From: Pseudomonas pohangensis
GTDB taxonomy: Bacteria; Pseudomonadota; Gammaproteobacteria; Pseudomonadales; Pseudomonadaceae
Length of the DNA stretch: 64,000 nucleotides
Assembly: GCF_900105995.1 (NCBI RefSeq)
Contig: NZ_LT629785.1
Span: forward strand, 2,294,001-2,358,000
Direction: 5' to 3'
A program made the translations under genes and the position numbers. The notes under the pieces were generated by a model. It was given only the letters and a program-made list of their open reading frames with translations. It did no database searches and was not told where the DNA came from. Positions 1-8,613 of this stretch are shown in pieces; positions within the stretch are counted from its first letter, which is position 1, and every line of letters begins with the position of its first letter.

Positions 1-1
1 C

Positions 2-859
2 GCGACCCACCCGGACGGCTTCCGCTGCTCGGCCAGTTTTTTGCTCGGCGGCATCGATGCGGTGAAGAAAGCCGAACGGGTAAGCCAGGCAATCATCAAC
101 AAAACCGAAGAAATTTTTGCCGAACGCGACTGGGGCGCCTACCGCGAGGTGAATATCGAACTGCTCGGCACCGAGGCCACTTACGGCGAGCATGGCCAAC
201 GTCGCGACACCCGCGAAGTGATCGTCAAGATCGCCGTGCGCCACAGCAAGAAAGAAGCGCTGATCCTGTTCTCCCGCGAGATTGCCCAGGCCGCCACCGG
301 CATGGCGCCGGGCTTGTCCGGCATCGTCGGCGGCCGGCCAACGGTATATCCGGTGATCCGCCTGTTCTCCTTTCTGGCCGACAAGAGCAGTTGCACCCTG
401 GAAGTCGAACTGCAGGGTGCACGTCTGCCGGTGGCACTGCCGCAGCTGGAAGCTTTCAACCCGTCGGCGATTGCTGCGGACATTCCGCCACCAGCAGCAC
501 AGGGCCAGGCAGATGGCAGCGTGCCACTGATCAAGCTGGCGGTGGCGCGCTCCGGCGACAAGGGCAACCACAGCAATATCGGCGTGATGGCCAGAAAGCC
601 CGAGTATCTGGCATGGATCGCGGCTGCCTTGAGCGAGACGGCTGTGGCGCAATGGATGCAACACACGCTGGACGCGCAGACCGGCAAGGTTACCCGCTGG
701 TATCTGCCGGGCAGCCACAGCCTGAACTTCCTGCTGGAAAATTCCCTGGGCGGCGGCGGCGTCGCCAGCCTGCGCATCGACCCGCAAGGCAAGGCGTTTG
801 CCCAGCAGTTATTGGAGTTCCCGGTGCCGGTACCCAGGGCCCTGGCCGAACAGCTTTGA
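2..859 (+). CDS. atuA: AtuA family acyclic terpene utilisation protein (5' partial)
   Basis: The reading frame is open from base 2, so the true start lies before the window; about 285 C-terminal codons are visible. The C-terminal part has the AtuA/DUF1446 signature ARSGDKGNHSNIGV (about 540-585), followed by a GGGG loop and an LRIDPQGK strand. AtuA is needed for citronellol/geraniol catabolism in Pseudomonas, but I know of no settled reaction for it. It is the first visible gene of an atuABCDEFG run on the same strand, which makes the assignment secure. A REP cluster separates it from atuB. Confidence 0.9.
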   Translation, partial: ATHPDGFRCSASFLLGGIDAVKKAERVSQAIINKTEEIFAERDWGAYREVNIELLGTEATYGEHGQRRDTREVIVKIAVRHSKKEALILFSREIAQAATGMAPGLSGIVGGRPTVYPVIRLFSFLADKSSCTLEVELQGARLPVALPQLEAFNPSAIAADIPPPAAQGQADGSVPLIKLAVARSGDKGNHSNIGVMARKPEYLAWIAAALSETAVAQWMQHTLDAQTGKVTRWYLPGSHSLNFLLENSLGGGGVASLRIDPQGKAFAQQLLEFPVPVPRALAEQL

Positions 860-864
860 TTTGA

Positions 865-965
865 TCGTTCCCACGCTCCGCGTGGGAATGCCGCCAGCGA
901 CGCTCCGCGTCGCACAGGACACCAAACGTCCGCGGATTCCGGTTCCCACGCAGAGCGTGGGAACC
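865..965. repeat. REP palindrome cluster (REPIN-like) between atuA and atuB
   Basis: Three palindromes sit within 100 bp. TTCCCACGC-TCC-GCGTGGGAA lies at 868-888, GCGACGC-TCC-GCGTCGC at 897-913, and an oppositely phased copy TTCCCACGC-AGA-GCGTGGGAA at 943-963. Two inverted copies of one REP around a second palindrome is the usual REP-doublet layout of Pseudomonas. Related palindromes recur at 4672-4688 and 7688-7710. In RNA each would form a strong hairpin between two cistrons. Confidence 0.85.
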
Positions 966-987
966 ATCAGATGAGGACCCACCCGAC

Positions 988-1860
988 ATGAGCTACAACT
1001 CGGTATTCAAACCCGGCCTGTTCAGCGGCCAGACCATCATGGTCACCGGCGGCGGCAGTGGCATTGGCCGCTGCGTGGCCCATGAGCTGGCGCATCTGGG
1101 TGCCCATGTGGTGCTGGTCGGGCGCAAGCAGGACAAACTGGAAAGCACCTGCGCCGAAATCACCGAAGATGGCGGCAGCGCCAGCTGGCAGACCTGCGAC
1201 ATTCGCGACGAAGACTCGGTCAAAGCGATGATCCAGAACGTGGTGACCGAGCATGGACAGATTCACCATCTGGTCAACAACGCCGGCGGCCAGTTCCCCT
1301 CCCCGCTGATCGGCATCAACCAGAAAGGTTTCGAAACCGTAATCCGCACCAATCTGGTCGGCGGTTTTCTGGTAGCCAAGGAAGTGTTCCTGCAGAGCAT
1401 GAGCAAACACGGTGGCAGCATCGTCAACATGCTCGCCGACATGTGGGGCGGCATGCCCGGCATGGGTCACTCCGGCGCCGCACGGGCCGGCATGGAGAAC
1501 TTCACCAAGACCGCTGCCTACGAGTGGGGCCACGCCGGTGTGCGGGTGAATGCCGTGGCGCCGGGCTGGATTGCCTCCAGCGGCATGGACACCTATCCCG
1601 AGTCGATGAAGAACATGATTCGCTCGTTGAAGAACCACGTGCCTTTGCAGCGCATTGGCAGCGAGTCGGAGGTAGCCAGCGCCATCGTGTTCCTGCTCAG
1701 TCCGGGCGCCAACTTCATCAGCGGCAATACCGTGCGCATTGACGGTGCCGCCAGCCAGGGCACCCGCGCCTGGACGCTGGGCAAGACCAGCGTGCCAACC
1801 GCACCTTACAACGGCTTTCACCGGGCGTATCTGCCCGATGTATTGAAGGATCAGGAGTAA
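988..1860 (+). CDS. atuB: AtuB, SDR-family protein of terpene utilisation
   Basis: A 290-aa short-chain dehydrogenase/reductase. The nucleotide-binding TGGGSGIG is at residues 20-27 and NNAGG at 97-101. The region that normally holds the YxxxK catalytic pair reads MGHSGAARAGM, with His161 where Tyr is expected and no Lys four residues later. This resembles the trans-2-enoyl/dienoyl-CoA reductase branch (PECR-like) more than classical alcohol-dehydrogenating SDRs. It may act on the terpenoid alcohol/aldehyde or an acyl-CoA; the exact step is not clear. A GAGGAC ribosome site precedes the ATG. It follows atuA and lies 5 bp before atuC. Confidence 0.85.
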   Translation: MSYNSVFKPGLFSGQTIMVTGGGSGIGRCVAHELAHLGAHVVLVGRKQDKLESTCAEITEDGGSASWQTCDIRDEDSVKAMIQNVVTEHGQIHHLVNNAGGQFPSPLIGINQKGFETVIRTNLVGGFLVAKEVFLQSMSKHGGSIVNMLADMWGGMPGMGHSGAARAGMENFTKTAAYEWGHAGVRVNAVAPGWIASSGMDTYPESMKNMIRSLKNHVPLQRIGSESEVASAIVFLLSPGANFISGNTVRIDGAASQGTRAWTLGKTSVPTAPYNGFHRAYLPDVLKDQE

Positions 1861-1865
1861 TAACG

Positions 1866-3482
1866 ATGCCGGTTATCCAATCCGAAATCGACGCCAACAG
1901 CCCCGAATTCGCGCAGAACAGAGAAGCCATGCTCGCGGCCATCGCCAGTTTTCGCGACGTCGAGCAACTGGTACTGAACAAGGCCAATGAAGCCAAGGCC
2001 AAGTTCGACAAGCGCGGGCAACTGCTGCCGCGCGAACGCCTCAACCTGCTGCTCGATCCCGGTGCGCCTTTTCTAGAACTGTCGTCACTGGCCGGCTACA
2101 AACTGCACGATGACAAGGACGGCAGCATGGCCGGCGGCGGCATCATCGCCGGTATCGGTTATGTCGAAGGCGTGCGCTGCCTGGTCATTGCCAACAACAG
2201 CGCGATCAAGGGTGGCACCATTTCGCCCAGCGGCCTGCGCAAATCCCTGCGCCTGCAACAGATCGCCCGCGAGAACAAGTTGCCGGTGCTGACCCTGGCC
2301 GAAAGCGGTGGCGCCAACCTGGCCTACGCCGGGGAAATCTTTGTCGAAGGGGCACGCGCCTTCGCCAACCAGGCACGCCTGTCGGCCATGGGGCTGCCAC
2401 AGATCACCGTGGTGCATGGTTCGTCCACCGCCGGTGGCGCTTACCAGCCGGGACTGTCGGATTATGTGGTGGTGGTACGCGGCAAGGCCAAGATGTTCCT
2501 CGCCGGCCCGCCGCTGCTGAAAGCCGCCACCGGTGAAATCGCCACCGACGAACAACTGGGCGGCGCCGAGATGCACGCGCAGATCGCCGGCACCGCCGAA
2601 TACCTGGCGGAAAACGATGCCGATGGTGTGCGTATCGCCCGCGAGATTCTCGCGCAACTGCCGTGGAACGCGCAGTTGCCGGTACGCAGCAAGCCCAGCT
2701 TCGCCGCCCCGCTGTACCCGGCAGACGATCTGCTCGGGCTGGTACCCAACGATGCCAAGAAGCCCTACGACGTGCGCGAAATCATTGCGCGCATTGCCGA
2801 CGGCTCGCAGTTTCTCGACTTCAAGAACGAGTTCGACAACCAGACGGTCTGCGGCCACTTGCGCATCGAAGGCAATGCCTGCGGCTTTATCGGCAACAAC
2901 GGCCCGATCACCCCCCAGGGCGCGGCCAAGGCGGCGCAGTTCATCCAGCTCTGTGAGCAGAGCAATACGCCGATTCTGTTCTTCCACAATACCACCGGCT
3001 TTATGGTCGGTACCGAGTCGGAACAGCAGGGGGTGATCAAGCACGGTTCGAAGATGATCCAGGCGGTGGCCAACGCCACGGTGCCCAAGCTGACCATAGT
3101 GGTTGGCGGCTCCTACGGCGCCGGCAACTATGCCATGTGCGGCCGTGGCCTCGACCCGCGCTTTATCTTCGCCTGGCCCAACAGCAAAACCTCGGTCATG
3201 GGCGGCGCCCAGGCCGGCAAGGTGCTGCGCATCGTCACCGAGGAAAAGCACCTGAAGCTGGGCCAGACCGCCGACCCGAAGATGCTCGACATGCTGGAAA
3301 CTGTCACCGCGCAGAAGCTCGACAGCCAGTCAACCGCGCTGCACTGCACCGCCAACCTGTGGGACGACGGCCTGATCGATCCGCGCGACACCCGCCCGAT
3401 TCTGGGCCTGTTGCTCGACCTGTGCGCCGAAGCCGAGGTGCGCCCCCTTAAATCCAACAGCTTTGGCGTAGCCCGCCTGTAA
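1866..3482 (+). CDS. atuC: AtuC, geranyl-CoA carboxylase beta (carboxyltransferase) subunit
   Basis: 538 aa, the length expected for acyl-CoA carboxylase beta subunits. N-terminal crotonase-like domain with ESGGAN (about 146) and oxyanion loop GSSTAGGAY (185-193); C-terminal domain with NTTGFMVG and GGSYGAGNYAM (about 413). It transfers carboxyl from biotin on AtuF to cis-geranyl-CoA in the citronellol pathway. The sequence after ESGGAN reads LAYAGEIFVEGARAF, unlike the usual methylcrotonyl-CoA carboxylase segment, and the operon lacks the leucine-pathway genes, so geranyl-CoA is preferred over methylcrotonyl-CoA. A short gap with AGGAG leads to atuD. Confidence 0.92.
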   Translation: MPVIQSEIDANSPEFAQNREAMLAAIASFRDVEQLVLNKANEAKAKFDKRGQLLPRERLNLLLDPGAPFLELSSLAGYKLHDDKDGSMAGGGIIAGIGYVEGVRCLVIANNSAIKGGTISPSGLRKSLRLQQIARENKLPVLTLAESGGANLAYAGEIFVEGARAFANQARLSAMGLPQITVVHGSSTAGGAYQPGLSDYVVVVRGKAKMFLAGPPLLKAATGEIATDEQLGGAEMHAQIAGTAEYLAENDADGVRIAREILAQLPWNAQLPVRSKPSFAAPLYPADDLLGLVPNDAKKPYDVREIIARIADGSQFLDFKNEFDNQTVCGHLRIEGNACGFIGNNGPITPQGAAKAAQFIQLCEQSNTPILFFHNTTGFMVGTESEQQGVIKHGSKMIQAVANATVPKLTIVVGGSYGAGNYAMCGRGLDPRFIFAWPNSKTSVMGGAQAGKVLRIVTEEKHLKLGQTADPKMLDMLETVTAQKLDSQSTALHCTANLWDDGLIDPRDTRPILGLLLDLCAEAEVRPLKSNSFGVARL

Positions 3483-3501
3483 AACCTTAGGAGTTATTCA
3501 A

Positions 3502-4662
3502 ATGATCTTTACCCAGGAACACGAAGAACTGCGCCGCACCGTCCGCAACTTTGTCGACAAGGAAATCAACCCGCATGTCGACGAGTGGGAAAAAGCCGGC
3601 ACCTTCCCGATCCATGAAGTCTTCAAGAAGGCCGGCGATCTGGGCCTGCTCGGCATTTCCAAGCCGGAGAAATTCGGCGGTATGGGTCTGGACTACAGCT
3701 ACTCGATCGTCGCGGCGGAAGAGTTCGGCACCATCCATTGCGGCGGTGTGCCCATGGCCATCGGCGTGCAGACCGACATGTGCACCCCGGCCATCGCCCG
3801 CTTCGGTTCTGATGAGCTGCGTGAAGAGTTTCTGCGTCCGGCGATTGCCGGTGACATGGTCGGCTGTATCGGCGTCTCCGAAGTCGGTGCGGGCTCCGAC
3901 GTCGCCGGGTTGAAAACCCACGCCAGGAAAGACGGCGACGACTACGTGATCAACGGCAGCAAGATGTGGATCACCAACTCGCCATCGGCCGATTTCATGT
4001 GCCTGCTGGCCAATACCAGCGACGACAAGCCGCACGTCAACAAGAGCATGATCGTGGTGCCGATGAACAGCCCCGGCATCACCCTCAGCCCGCACCTGGA
4101 CAAGCTCGGCATGCGCAGTTCGGAGACCGCCCAGGTGTTTTTCGACAACGTGCGCGTGCCCCAGCGCAACCGCGTCGGCCATGAAGGCGCCGGGTTCATG
4201 ATGCAGATGCTGCAGTTCCAGGAAGAGCGTCTGTTCGGCGCAGCCAACATCATCAAGGGCCTGGAGTACTGCGTCGACAGTACCATCGAGTACTGCAAGG
4301 AGCGTAAAACCTTCGGCAATGCGCTGATCGACAATCAGGTCATCCACTTCCGCCTGGCCGAGCTGCAAACCGAGATCGAAGCCCTGCGCGCGCTGGTCTA
4401 TCAGGCCGTGGAAATGTACGTAAAGGGCAAGGACGTGACCAAGCTGGCCTCGATGGCCAAGCTCAAGGCCGGCCGCCTCGGTCGCGAAGTCAGCGACAGC
4501 TGCCTGCAGTACTGGGGCGGCATGGGTTTCATGTGGGACAACCCGGTGTCGCGTTCCTTCCGCGACGTGCGCCTGGTATCGATTGGCGGCGGTGCCGACG
4601 AAATCATGCTCGGCATTATCTGCAAGCTGATGGGCACACTGCCGGGCAAAAAGAAAAGCTGA
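3502..4662 (+). CDS. atuD: AtuD, citronellyl-CoA dehydrogenase (acyl-CoA dehydrogenase family)
   Basis: 386 aa, full length for the acyl-CoA dehydrogenase family. It shows signature 1 (CIGVSEVGAGSDVAGLKT, about 119-136) and signature 2 near the C terminus (QYWGGMGF then SRSFRDVR). The predicted reaction is FAD-dependent alpha,beta-dehydrogenation of citronellyl-CoA to geranyl-CoA. Electrons would pass to ETF, whose genes etfBA and the ETF-quinone oxidoreductase lie about 9 kb downstream in this window. The ATG has AGGAG eight bases upstream. REP elements follow the stop. Confidence 0.9.
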   Translation: MIFTQEHEELRRTVRNFVDKEINPHVDEWEKAGTFPIHEVFKKAGDLGLLGISKPEKFGGMGLDYSYSIVAAEEFGTIHCGGVPMAIGVQTDMCTPAIARFGSDELREEFLRPAIAGDMVGCIGVSEVGAGSDVAGLKTHARKDGDDYVINGSKMWITNSPSADFMCLLANTSDDKPHVNKSMIVVPMNSPGITLSPHLDKLGMRSSETAQVFFDNVRVPQRNRVGHEGAGFMMQMLQFQEERLFGAANIIKGLEYCVDSTIEYCKERKTFGNALIDNQVIHFRLAELQTEIEALRALVYQAVEMYVKGKDVTKLASMAKLKAGRLGREVSDSCLQYWGGMGFMWDNPVSRSFRDVRLVSIGGGADEIMLGIICKLMGTLPGKKKS

Positions 4663-4669
4663 TCGATGG

Positions 4670-4747
4670 TGCCCACGCTCCGCGTGGGAACCCATGACGG
4701 GATGCTCTGCGTCCCACGATCACGACGGTGGGCTGAAGCCCACCCTA
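4670..4747. repeat. REP elements of two classes between atuD and atuE
   Basis: CCCACGC-TCC-GCGTGGG at 4672-4688 matches the atuA-atuB class. It is followed by a degenerate stem around 4697-4717. A different palindrome, GGTGGGC-TGAA-GCCCACC, lies at 4727-4744 and runs into CCTAC. The second class recurs in altered form near 59.05-59.1 kb. Confidence 0.8.
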
Positions 4748-4766
4748 CGTCAGATGGAATTAAAAG

Positions 4767-5561
4767 ATGTCGCTACCTGACTGCGAAACCTTACTGCTCA
4801 AGCCTGAAGCCGGCGTGCTGCACATTACCCTCAATCGCCCGGACTGCCGCAACGCCATGAGCCTGCAAATGGTGCATGAGCTAAGTGCAGTGCTCGACAG
4901 CGTGAAAGAGGATCCCGGCGTGCGCGCCCTGGTGTTGCGCGGAGCCGGCGGGCATTTCTGCGCCGGTGGCGACATCAAGGATATGGCCGGCGCGCGCAGT
5001 GCCGGGGCAGATGCTTACCGCCAACTCAACCGCGCCTTTGGCGCCATGCTGGAGCAGGCGCAGAACTGCCCGCAGGTGCTGGTCGCTTTACTGGAAGGCG
5101 CGGTACTGGGGGGCGGCTTTGGCCTGGCCTGTGTCTCGGACATTGCCATCGCCAGCAGCGAAGCCCGATTCGGCTTGCCGGAAACCACTCTGGGCATTAT
5201 TCCCGCGCAGATCGCACCGTTCGTGGTCAAGCGCATCGGACTGACCCAGGCCCGGCGGCTGGCGCTGACAGCGGCGCGCTTCAATGGCAGCGAGGCCGAA
5301 CGCCTCGGACTGGTGCACTTCAGCGAGACCGACAGCGCAGCCATCGAGGCACGGTTGCAGGAAGTACTGGGACAAATTCGCCAGTGCGCGCCGCAAGCCA
5401 ATGCGCAAACCAAGGCATTGTTGCTGGCCACTGAAACTGAAGCCCTAGGCCCCTTGTTGGATAAAGCCGCTGGGCAATTCGCTGCCGCCGTAACCGGTAC
5501 CGAAGGCGCGGAAGGCACCATGGCCTTCGTGCAAAAACGCGCACCCAGCTGGGCACAATGA
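4767..5561 (+). CDS. atuE: AtuE, isohexenylglutaconyl-CoA hydratase (enoyl-CoA hydratase family)
   Basis: 264-aa crotonase-fold protein. The first oxyanion loop is GGHFCAGGDIKDM (about 62-74) and the second is LEGAVLGGGFGLACVSD (about 109-125), followed by FGLPE. In the acyclic terpene pathway this enzyme hydrates isohexenylglutaconyl-CoA, the dehydrated product of geranyl-CoA carboxylation. The specific substrate is inferred from operon position, because the fold alone only says crotonase. REP elements flank the gene on both sides. Confidence 0.88.
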   Translation: MSLPDCETLLLKPEAGVLHITLNRPDCRNAMSLQMVHELSAVLDSVKEDPGVRALVLRGAGGHFCAGGDIKDMAGARSAGADAYRQLNRAFGAMLEQAQNCPQVLVALLEGAVLGGGFGLACVSDIAIASSEARFGLPETTLGIIPAQIAPFVVKRIGLTQARRLALTAARFNGSEAERLGLVHFSETDSAAIEARLQEVLGQIRQCAPQANAQTKALLLATETEALGPLLDKAAGQFAAAVTGTEGAEGTMAFVQKRAPSWAQ

Positions 5562-5573
5562 TCCTCACAACCT

Positions 5574-5632
5574 GTAGGAGCGGCCTTGGCCGCGAAGCCA
5601 TTAACGCTTATCGCGGGCAAGCCCGCTCCTAC
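5574..5632. repeat. REP pair of the GTAGGAGCGG class between atuE and atuF
   Basis: GTAGGAGCGGCCTTGGCCGC begins at 5574 and its inverted partner GCGGGCAAGCCCGCTCCTAC ends at 5632. Each arm has its own small hairpin and the outer GTAGGAGCGG/CCGCTCCTAC ends pair with each other. This is the classic REP pair of fluorescent pseudomonads. Its sequence is unrelated to the TTCCCACGC class at other junctions of the same operon. Confidence 0.9.
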
Positions 5633-5676
5633 GTGAGCACCGACCAGACCTTAGATCGACCAGCAGGAGCAGCCAA

Positions 5677-7665
5677 ATGCCCGCCTTCAACAAGATTCTG
5701 ATCGCCAACCGCGGCGAAATTGCCTGCCGGGTCATGCGCACGGCCAAAGAACTGGGCTACCGCACTGTGGCGGTGTACTCCGCAGCCGACGCGGGTGCCC
5801 GCCACGTGCAAATCGCTGACGAAGCGGTTTGCATTGGGCCGGCGCAGGTCAACCAGTCGTACCTGGTGATCGACAACATCATCGCCGCCGCGCAAAAGAC
5901 CGGCGCCGATGCGATTCACCCCGGCTACGGCTTTCTCTCGGAAAACGCTGACTTCGCCCGTGCCTGTGCAGCGGCCAATATCGTGTTTATCGGCCCGACC
6001 GTTGAAGCCATCCACCTGATGGGCAGCAAGCGCCTGTCAAAAATCGCCATGCTCGATGCCGGCGTACCCTGTATTCCCGGCTACGAAGGCGAAGCGCAGG
6101 ACGATGACAGCCTCGGCAGCGAAGCCGAACGCATCGGTTACCCGCTGATGATCAAGGCCAGCGCCGGCGGCGGCGGTCGCGGCATGCGTCTGGTGCATGA
6201 ATCTGCCGAGTTGCTGGCGCAGATCCGTACCGCCCGCTCCGAGGCGCAGAATGCCTTCGGTTCCGGCGAGCTGATTCTGGAACGGGCGGTGATCAAACCG
6301 CGCCATGTGGAAATCCAGGTATTCGGCGATCAACACGGCAATATCGTCTATCTGGGCGAGCGTGACTGTTCGGTACAGCGGCGGCACCAGAAGGTGGTGG
6401 AAGAAGCACCCTGCCCGGTGATGACGCCCGCGCTGCGCAAGGCAATGGGTGAAGCCGCCGTCAAAGCGGCGGCCTCGGTGAATTATGTCGGCGCCGGCAC
6501 CGTGGAGTTCTTGCTCGACCAGAGCGGCGAGTTCTTCTTTCTGGAAATGAACACCCGTCTACAGGTGGAACACCCGGTTACCGAGCTGATCACCGGCCAG
6601 GATCTGGTTGCCTGGCAGCTGCGCGCCGCCGCCGGCCTGCCCTTGCCGCTCAGGCAGGAAGAAATCCGGCTGACTGGCCATGCCATGGAAGTACGGCTGT
6701 ACGCCGAAGATGCGGCAAATAACTTCCTGCCGCAAACCGGCCGCGTACTGCGCTGGGAGCCGGAGCTGCTGGAAGGCGTGCGCATCGACCACGGCCTGCT
6801 TGAAGGCCAGGAGGTCAGCCCGTTTTACGACCCCATGCTGGCCAAGGTGATTGCCTACGGCGCCACCCGCGACGAAGCCCGGCGCAAGCTGGTCCGCGCG
6901 GTGGAGGAATGCGTGCTGCTGGGGGTGAATGGCAACCAGCGCTTTCTGGCCAACCTGCTGGCCCACCCCGAGTTTGCCGCCGGCAACGCCACCACCGCGT
7001 TCATTCCCGAGCACTTTGCCGACGATCCGAGCCTGAGCCCGCAGTCGCCAGCGCCTGCCGAGCTGGCAATTGCCGCCGCCCTGCGCTACCAGAGCTCGGC
7101 CAATGCCCGCGCCCATCAAAGCGAACTGGCCGGCTGGCGTAACGCCGGCAACGCGCCCTGGCGTTTCATGTTCAAACACGGCGAACAGAAACTCGGCGTC
7201 GAACTGGAAGTGCTGATCGCCGGAAGCCAACCACAACTACTGGCCCGCAGCGGCGGCGAAGAAACCCGCCTGCAGCTGCTCGGCAGCGACGAGCGCTGGC
7301 TGGTCCTGGAGCTTAATGGCATTCGCCGGCGCATCGCCTATGCCCGGCAACAGGATCGGCTATGGTTGTATGGCCAGCGCGGCAATCTGGAACTGCTGGA
7401 TGTCACCCACGAGCCGGCCAGCGGCCTGGCCGGCGCCAGCTCGGGCACCCTCAAGGCACCGATGGATGGCGCGATTGTCGAGGTGCTGGTGGCAAACGGC
7501 GCCACCGTGAGCAAAGGTCAGCTACTGGTGGTGCTGGAAGCGATGAAGATGGAGCACCCGATCAAGGCCGGCGTCGATGGCGTGATCAAACGCATCGCCA
7601 TCAGCCAGGGCGATCAGGTGAAAAACCGCCAGGTGCTGGTCGAAATCGAAGCCGCCGAGGCCTGA
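5677..7665 (+). CDS. atuF: AtuF, geranyl-CoA carboxylase alpha (biotin carboxylase/BCCP) subunit
   Basis: 662 aa. Biotin carboxylase N-domain (KILIANRGEIACRV, residues 5-18), ATP-grasp domain with KASAGGGGRGMR (about 159) and a C-domain to about residue 450. A linker follows, then a C-terminal biotinyl domain with EAMKME, so the biotin-accepting Lys is about residue 624. It carboxylates its own biotin with ATP and bicarbonate and passes the carboxyl to AtuC. LiuD-type methylcrotonyl carboxylases look alike; the neighbours decide the name. AGGAG lies just before the ATG. Confidence 0.92.
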   Translation: MPAFNKILIANRGEIACRVMRTAKELGYRTVAVYSAADAGARHVQIADEAVCIGPAQVNQSYLVIDNIIAAAQKTGADAIHPGYGFLSENADFARACAAANIVFIGPTVEAIHLMGSKRLSKIAMLDAGVPCIPGYEGEAQDDDSLGSEAERIGYPLMIKASAGGGGRGMRLVHESAELLAQIRTARSEAQNAFGSGELILERAVIKPRHVEIQVFGDQHGNIVYLGERDCSVQRRHQKVVEEAPCPVMTPALRKAMGEAAVKAAASVNYVGAGTVEFLLDQSGEFFFLEMNTRLQVEHPVTELITGQDLVAWQLRAAAGLPLPLRQEEIRLTGHAMEVRLYAEDAANNFLPQTGRVLRWEPELLEGVRIDHGLLEGQEVSPFYDPMLAKVIAYGATRDEARRKLVRAVEECVLLGVNGNQRFLANLLAHPEFAAGNATTAFIPEHFADDPSLSPQSPAPAELAIAAALRYQSSANARAHQSELAGWRNAGNAPWRFMFKHGEQKLGVELEVLIAGSQPQLLARSGGEETRLQLLGSDERWLVLELNGIRRRIAYARQQDRLWLYGQRGNLELLDVTHEPASGLAGASSGTLKAPMDGAIVEVLVANGATVSKGQLLVVLEAMKMEHPIKAGVDGVIKRIAISQGDQVKNRQVLVEIEAAEA

Positions 7666-7687
7666 CTGAACGCGACCCGAGATGATC

Positions 7688-7710
7688 GTTTCCACGCTCC
7701 GCGTGGGAAC
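7688..7710. repeat. Single REP palindrome between atuF and atuG
   Basis: GTTTCCACGCTCCGCGTGGGAAC: a CCACGC-TCC-GCGTGG core identical to the copies at 868-888 and 4672-4688, with one mismatch in the outer stem. It lies about 23 bp after the atuF stop. Confidence 0.8.
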
Positions 7711-7749
7711 CAGCCAGTCCTGCAAAGCCACACTACATTGGAGCCTGCT

Positions 7750-8571
7750 ATGCCTCTCAACGGCAAAACCCTGTTTATCACTGGCGCCAGCCGCGGCATC
7801 GGTCGTGAAATCGCCCTGCGCGCCGCCCGCGACGGTGCCAATATCGTCATCGCGGCGAAAAGCGCCGAAGCCCATCCCAAGCTGCCCGGCACCATTCATT
7901 CGGTCGCCGCCGAAGTGGCAGCCGCCGGTGGCAAGGCACTGGCGATTCAACTGGATGTGCGCGACGAAGCGGCAGTCAAAGTAGCCATGGCGCAAGCGGC
8001 CGAACACTTTGGCGGCATCGATGCGCTGATCAACAACGCCGGCGCGATCAAGCTGGTCGGTATCGAGAAGCTCGATCCCAAGCGCTTTGACCTGATGTTC
8101 CAGATCAACACCCGCGCCGTGATGGTCTGCAGCCAGGCTGCCCTGCCCTATCTCAAACTGAGCAAGGGCCATATCCTCAGCCTGTCGCCACCGCTGAATC
8201 TCGACCCCAAGTGGTTTGCCGGCTACGCGCCCTACACCACCACCAAGTACGGCATGAGCATGCTTACCCTGGGTATGCACGAAGAGTTCAAGAAGTACGG
8301 CATCAGCGTCAATGCACTATGGCCGAAGACGGTGATTGCCACCGCTGCCATCGAATTCGAACTGGGCGGCCAGCAAGCCTTCAAGCATGCCCGCACGCCG
8401 GCAATCATGGCCGATGCGGCCTACGCCATCCTCAACAGCCTGGAGCGCAGCATCAGCGGTCGCCTGCTGATTGATGAGGAGATTCTGCGTGAGCAGGGAC
8501 AAAACGAGTTTGCGCAGTACCGCTTCGACCCCGAAGGCGGCAACCTGATGACCGATCTGTTCGTTGACTAG
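7750..8571 (+). CDS. atuG: AtuG, SDR-family oxidoreductase
   Basis: 273 aa from ATG 7750, chosen because GGAG lies 6 bases upstream; an in-frame TTG at 7738 would put that site inside the gene. TGASRGIG at about 11-18, NNAG at about 95-98, and a canonical YTTTK catalytic pair after SLSPP. It resembles the HSDL2-like SDR group. As last visible atu gene it may oxidise a terpenoid intermediate, but no exact step can be read. The atuH acyl-CoA synthetase gene that I recall after atuG in PAO1 is absent; a minus-strand mscS gene follows. Confidence 0.85.
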   Translation: MPLNGKTLFITGASRGIGREIALRAARDGANIVIAAKSAEAHPKLPGTIHSVAAEVAAAGGKALAIQLDVRDEAAVKVAMAQAAEHFGGIDALINNAGAIKLVGIEKLDPKRFDLMFQINTRAVMVCSQAALPYLKLSKGHILSLSPPLNLDPKWFAGYAPYTTTKYGMSMLTLGMHEEFKKYGISVNALWPKTVIATAAIEFELGGQQAFKHARTPAIMADAAYAILNSLERSISGRLLIDEEILREQGQNEFAQYRFDPEGGNLMTDLFVD

Positions 8572-8586
8572 CCGCAGGGGCTAGTC
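8566..8586 (+). terminator. Perfect hairpin across the atuG stop codon
   Basis: GACTAGCC (8566-8573), loop GCAGG, GGCTAGTC (8579-8586). The TAG stop of atuG is inside the left arm. There is no T tract, so it is not a classical intrinsic terminator; it could slow 3' exonuclease decay or separate atuG from the convergent mscS gene. Confidence 0.4.
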
Positions 8587-8613
8587 AGCGACAAGCCCTG
8601 AGCGCACAACCCA

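Noticed and set aside
2085..3251. Minus-strand open frame of about 388 codons opposite atuC
   Set aside because: Complement of a well-conserved carboxyltransferase gene; no ribosome site or family match.
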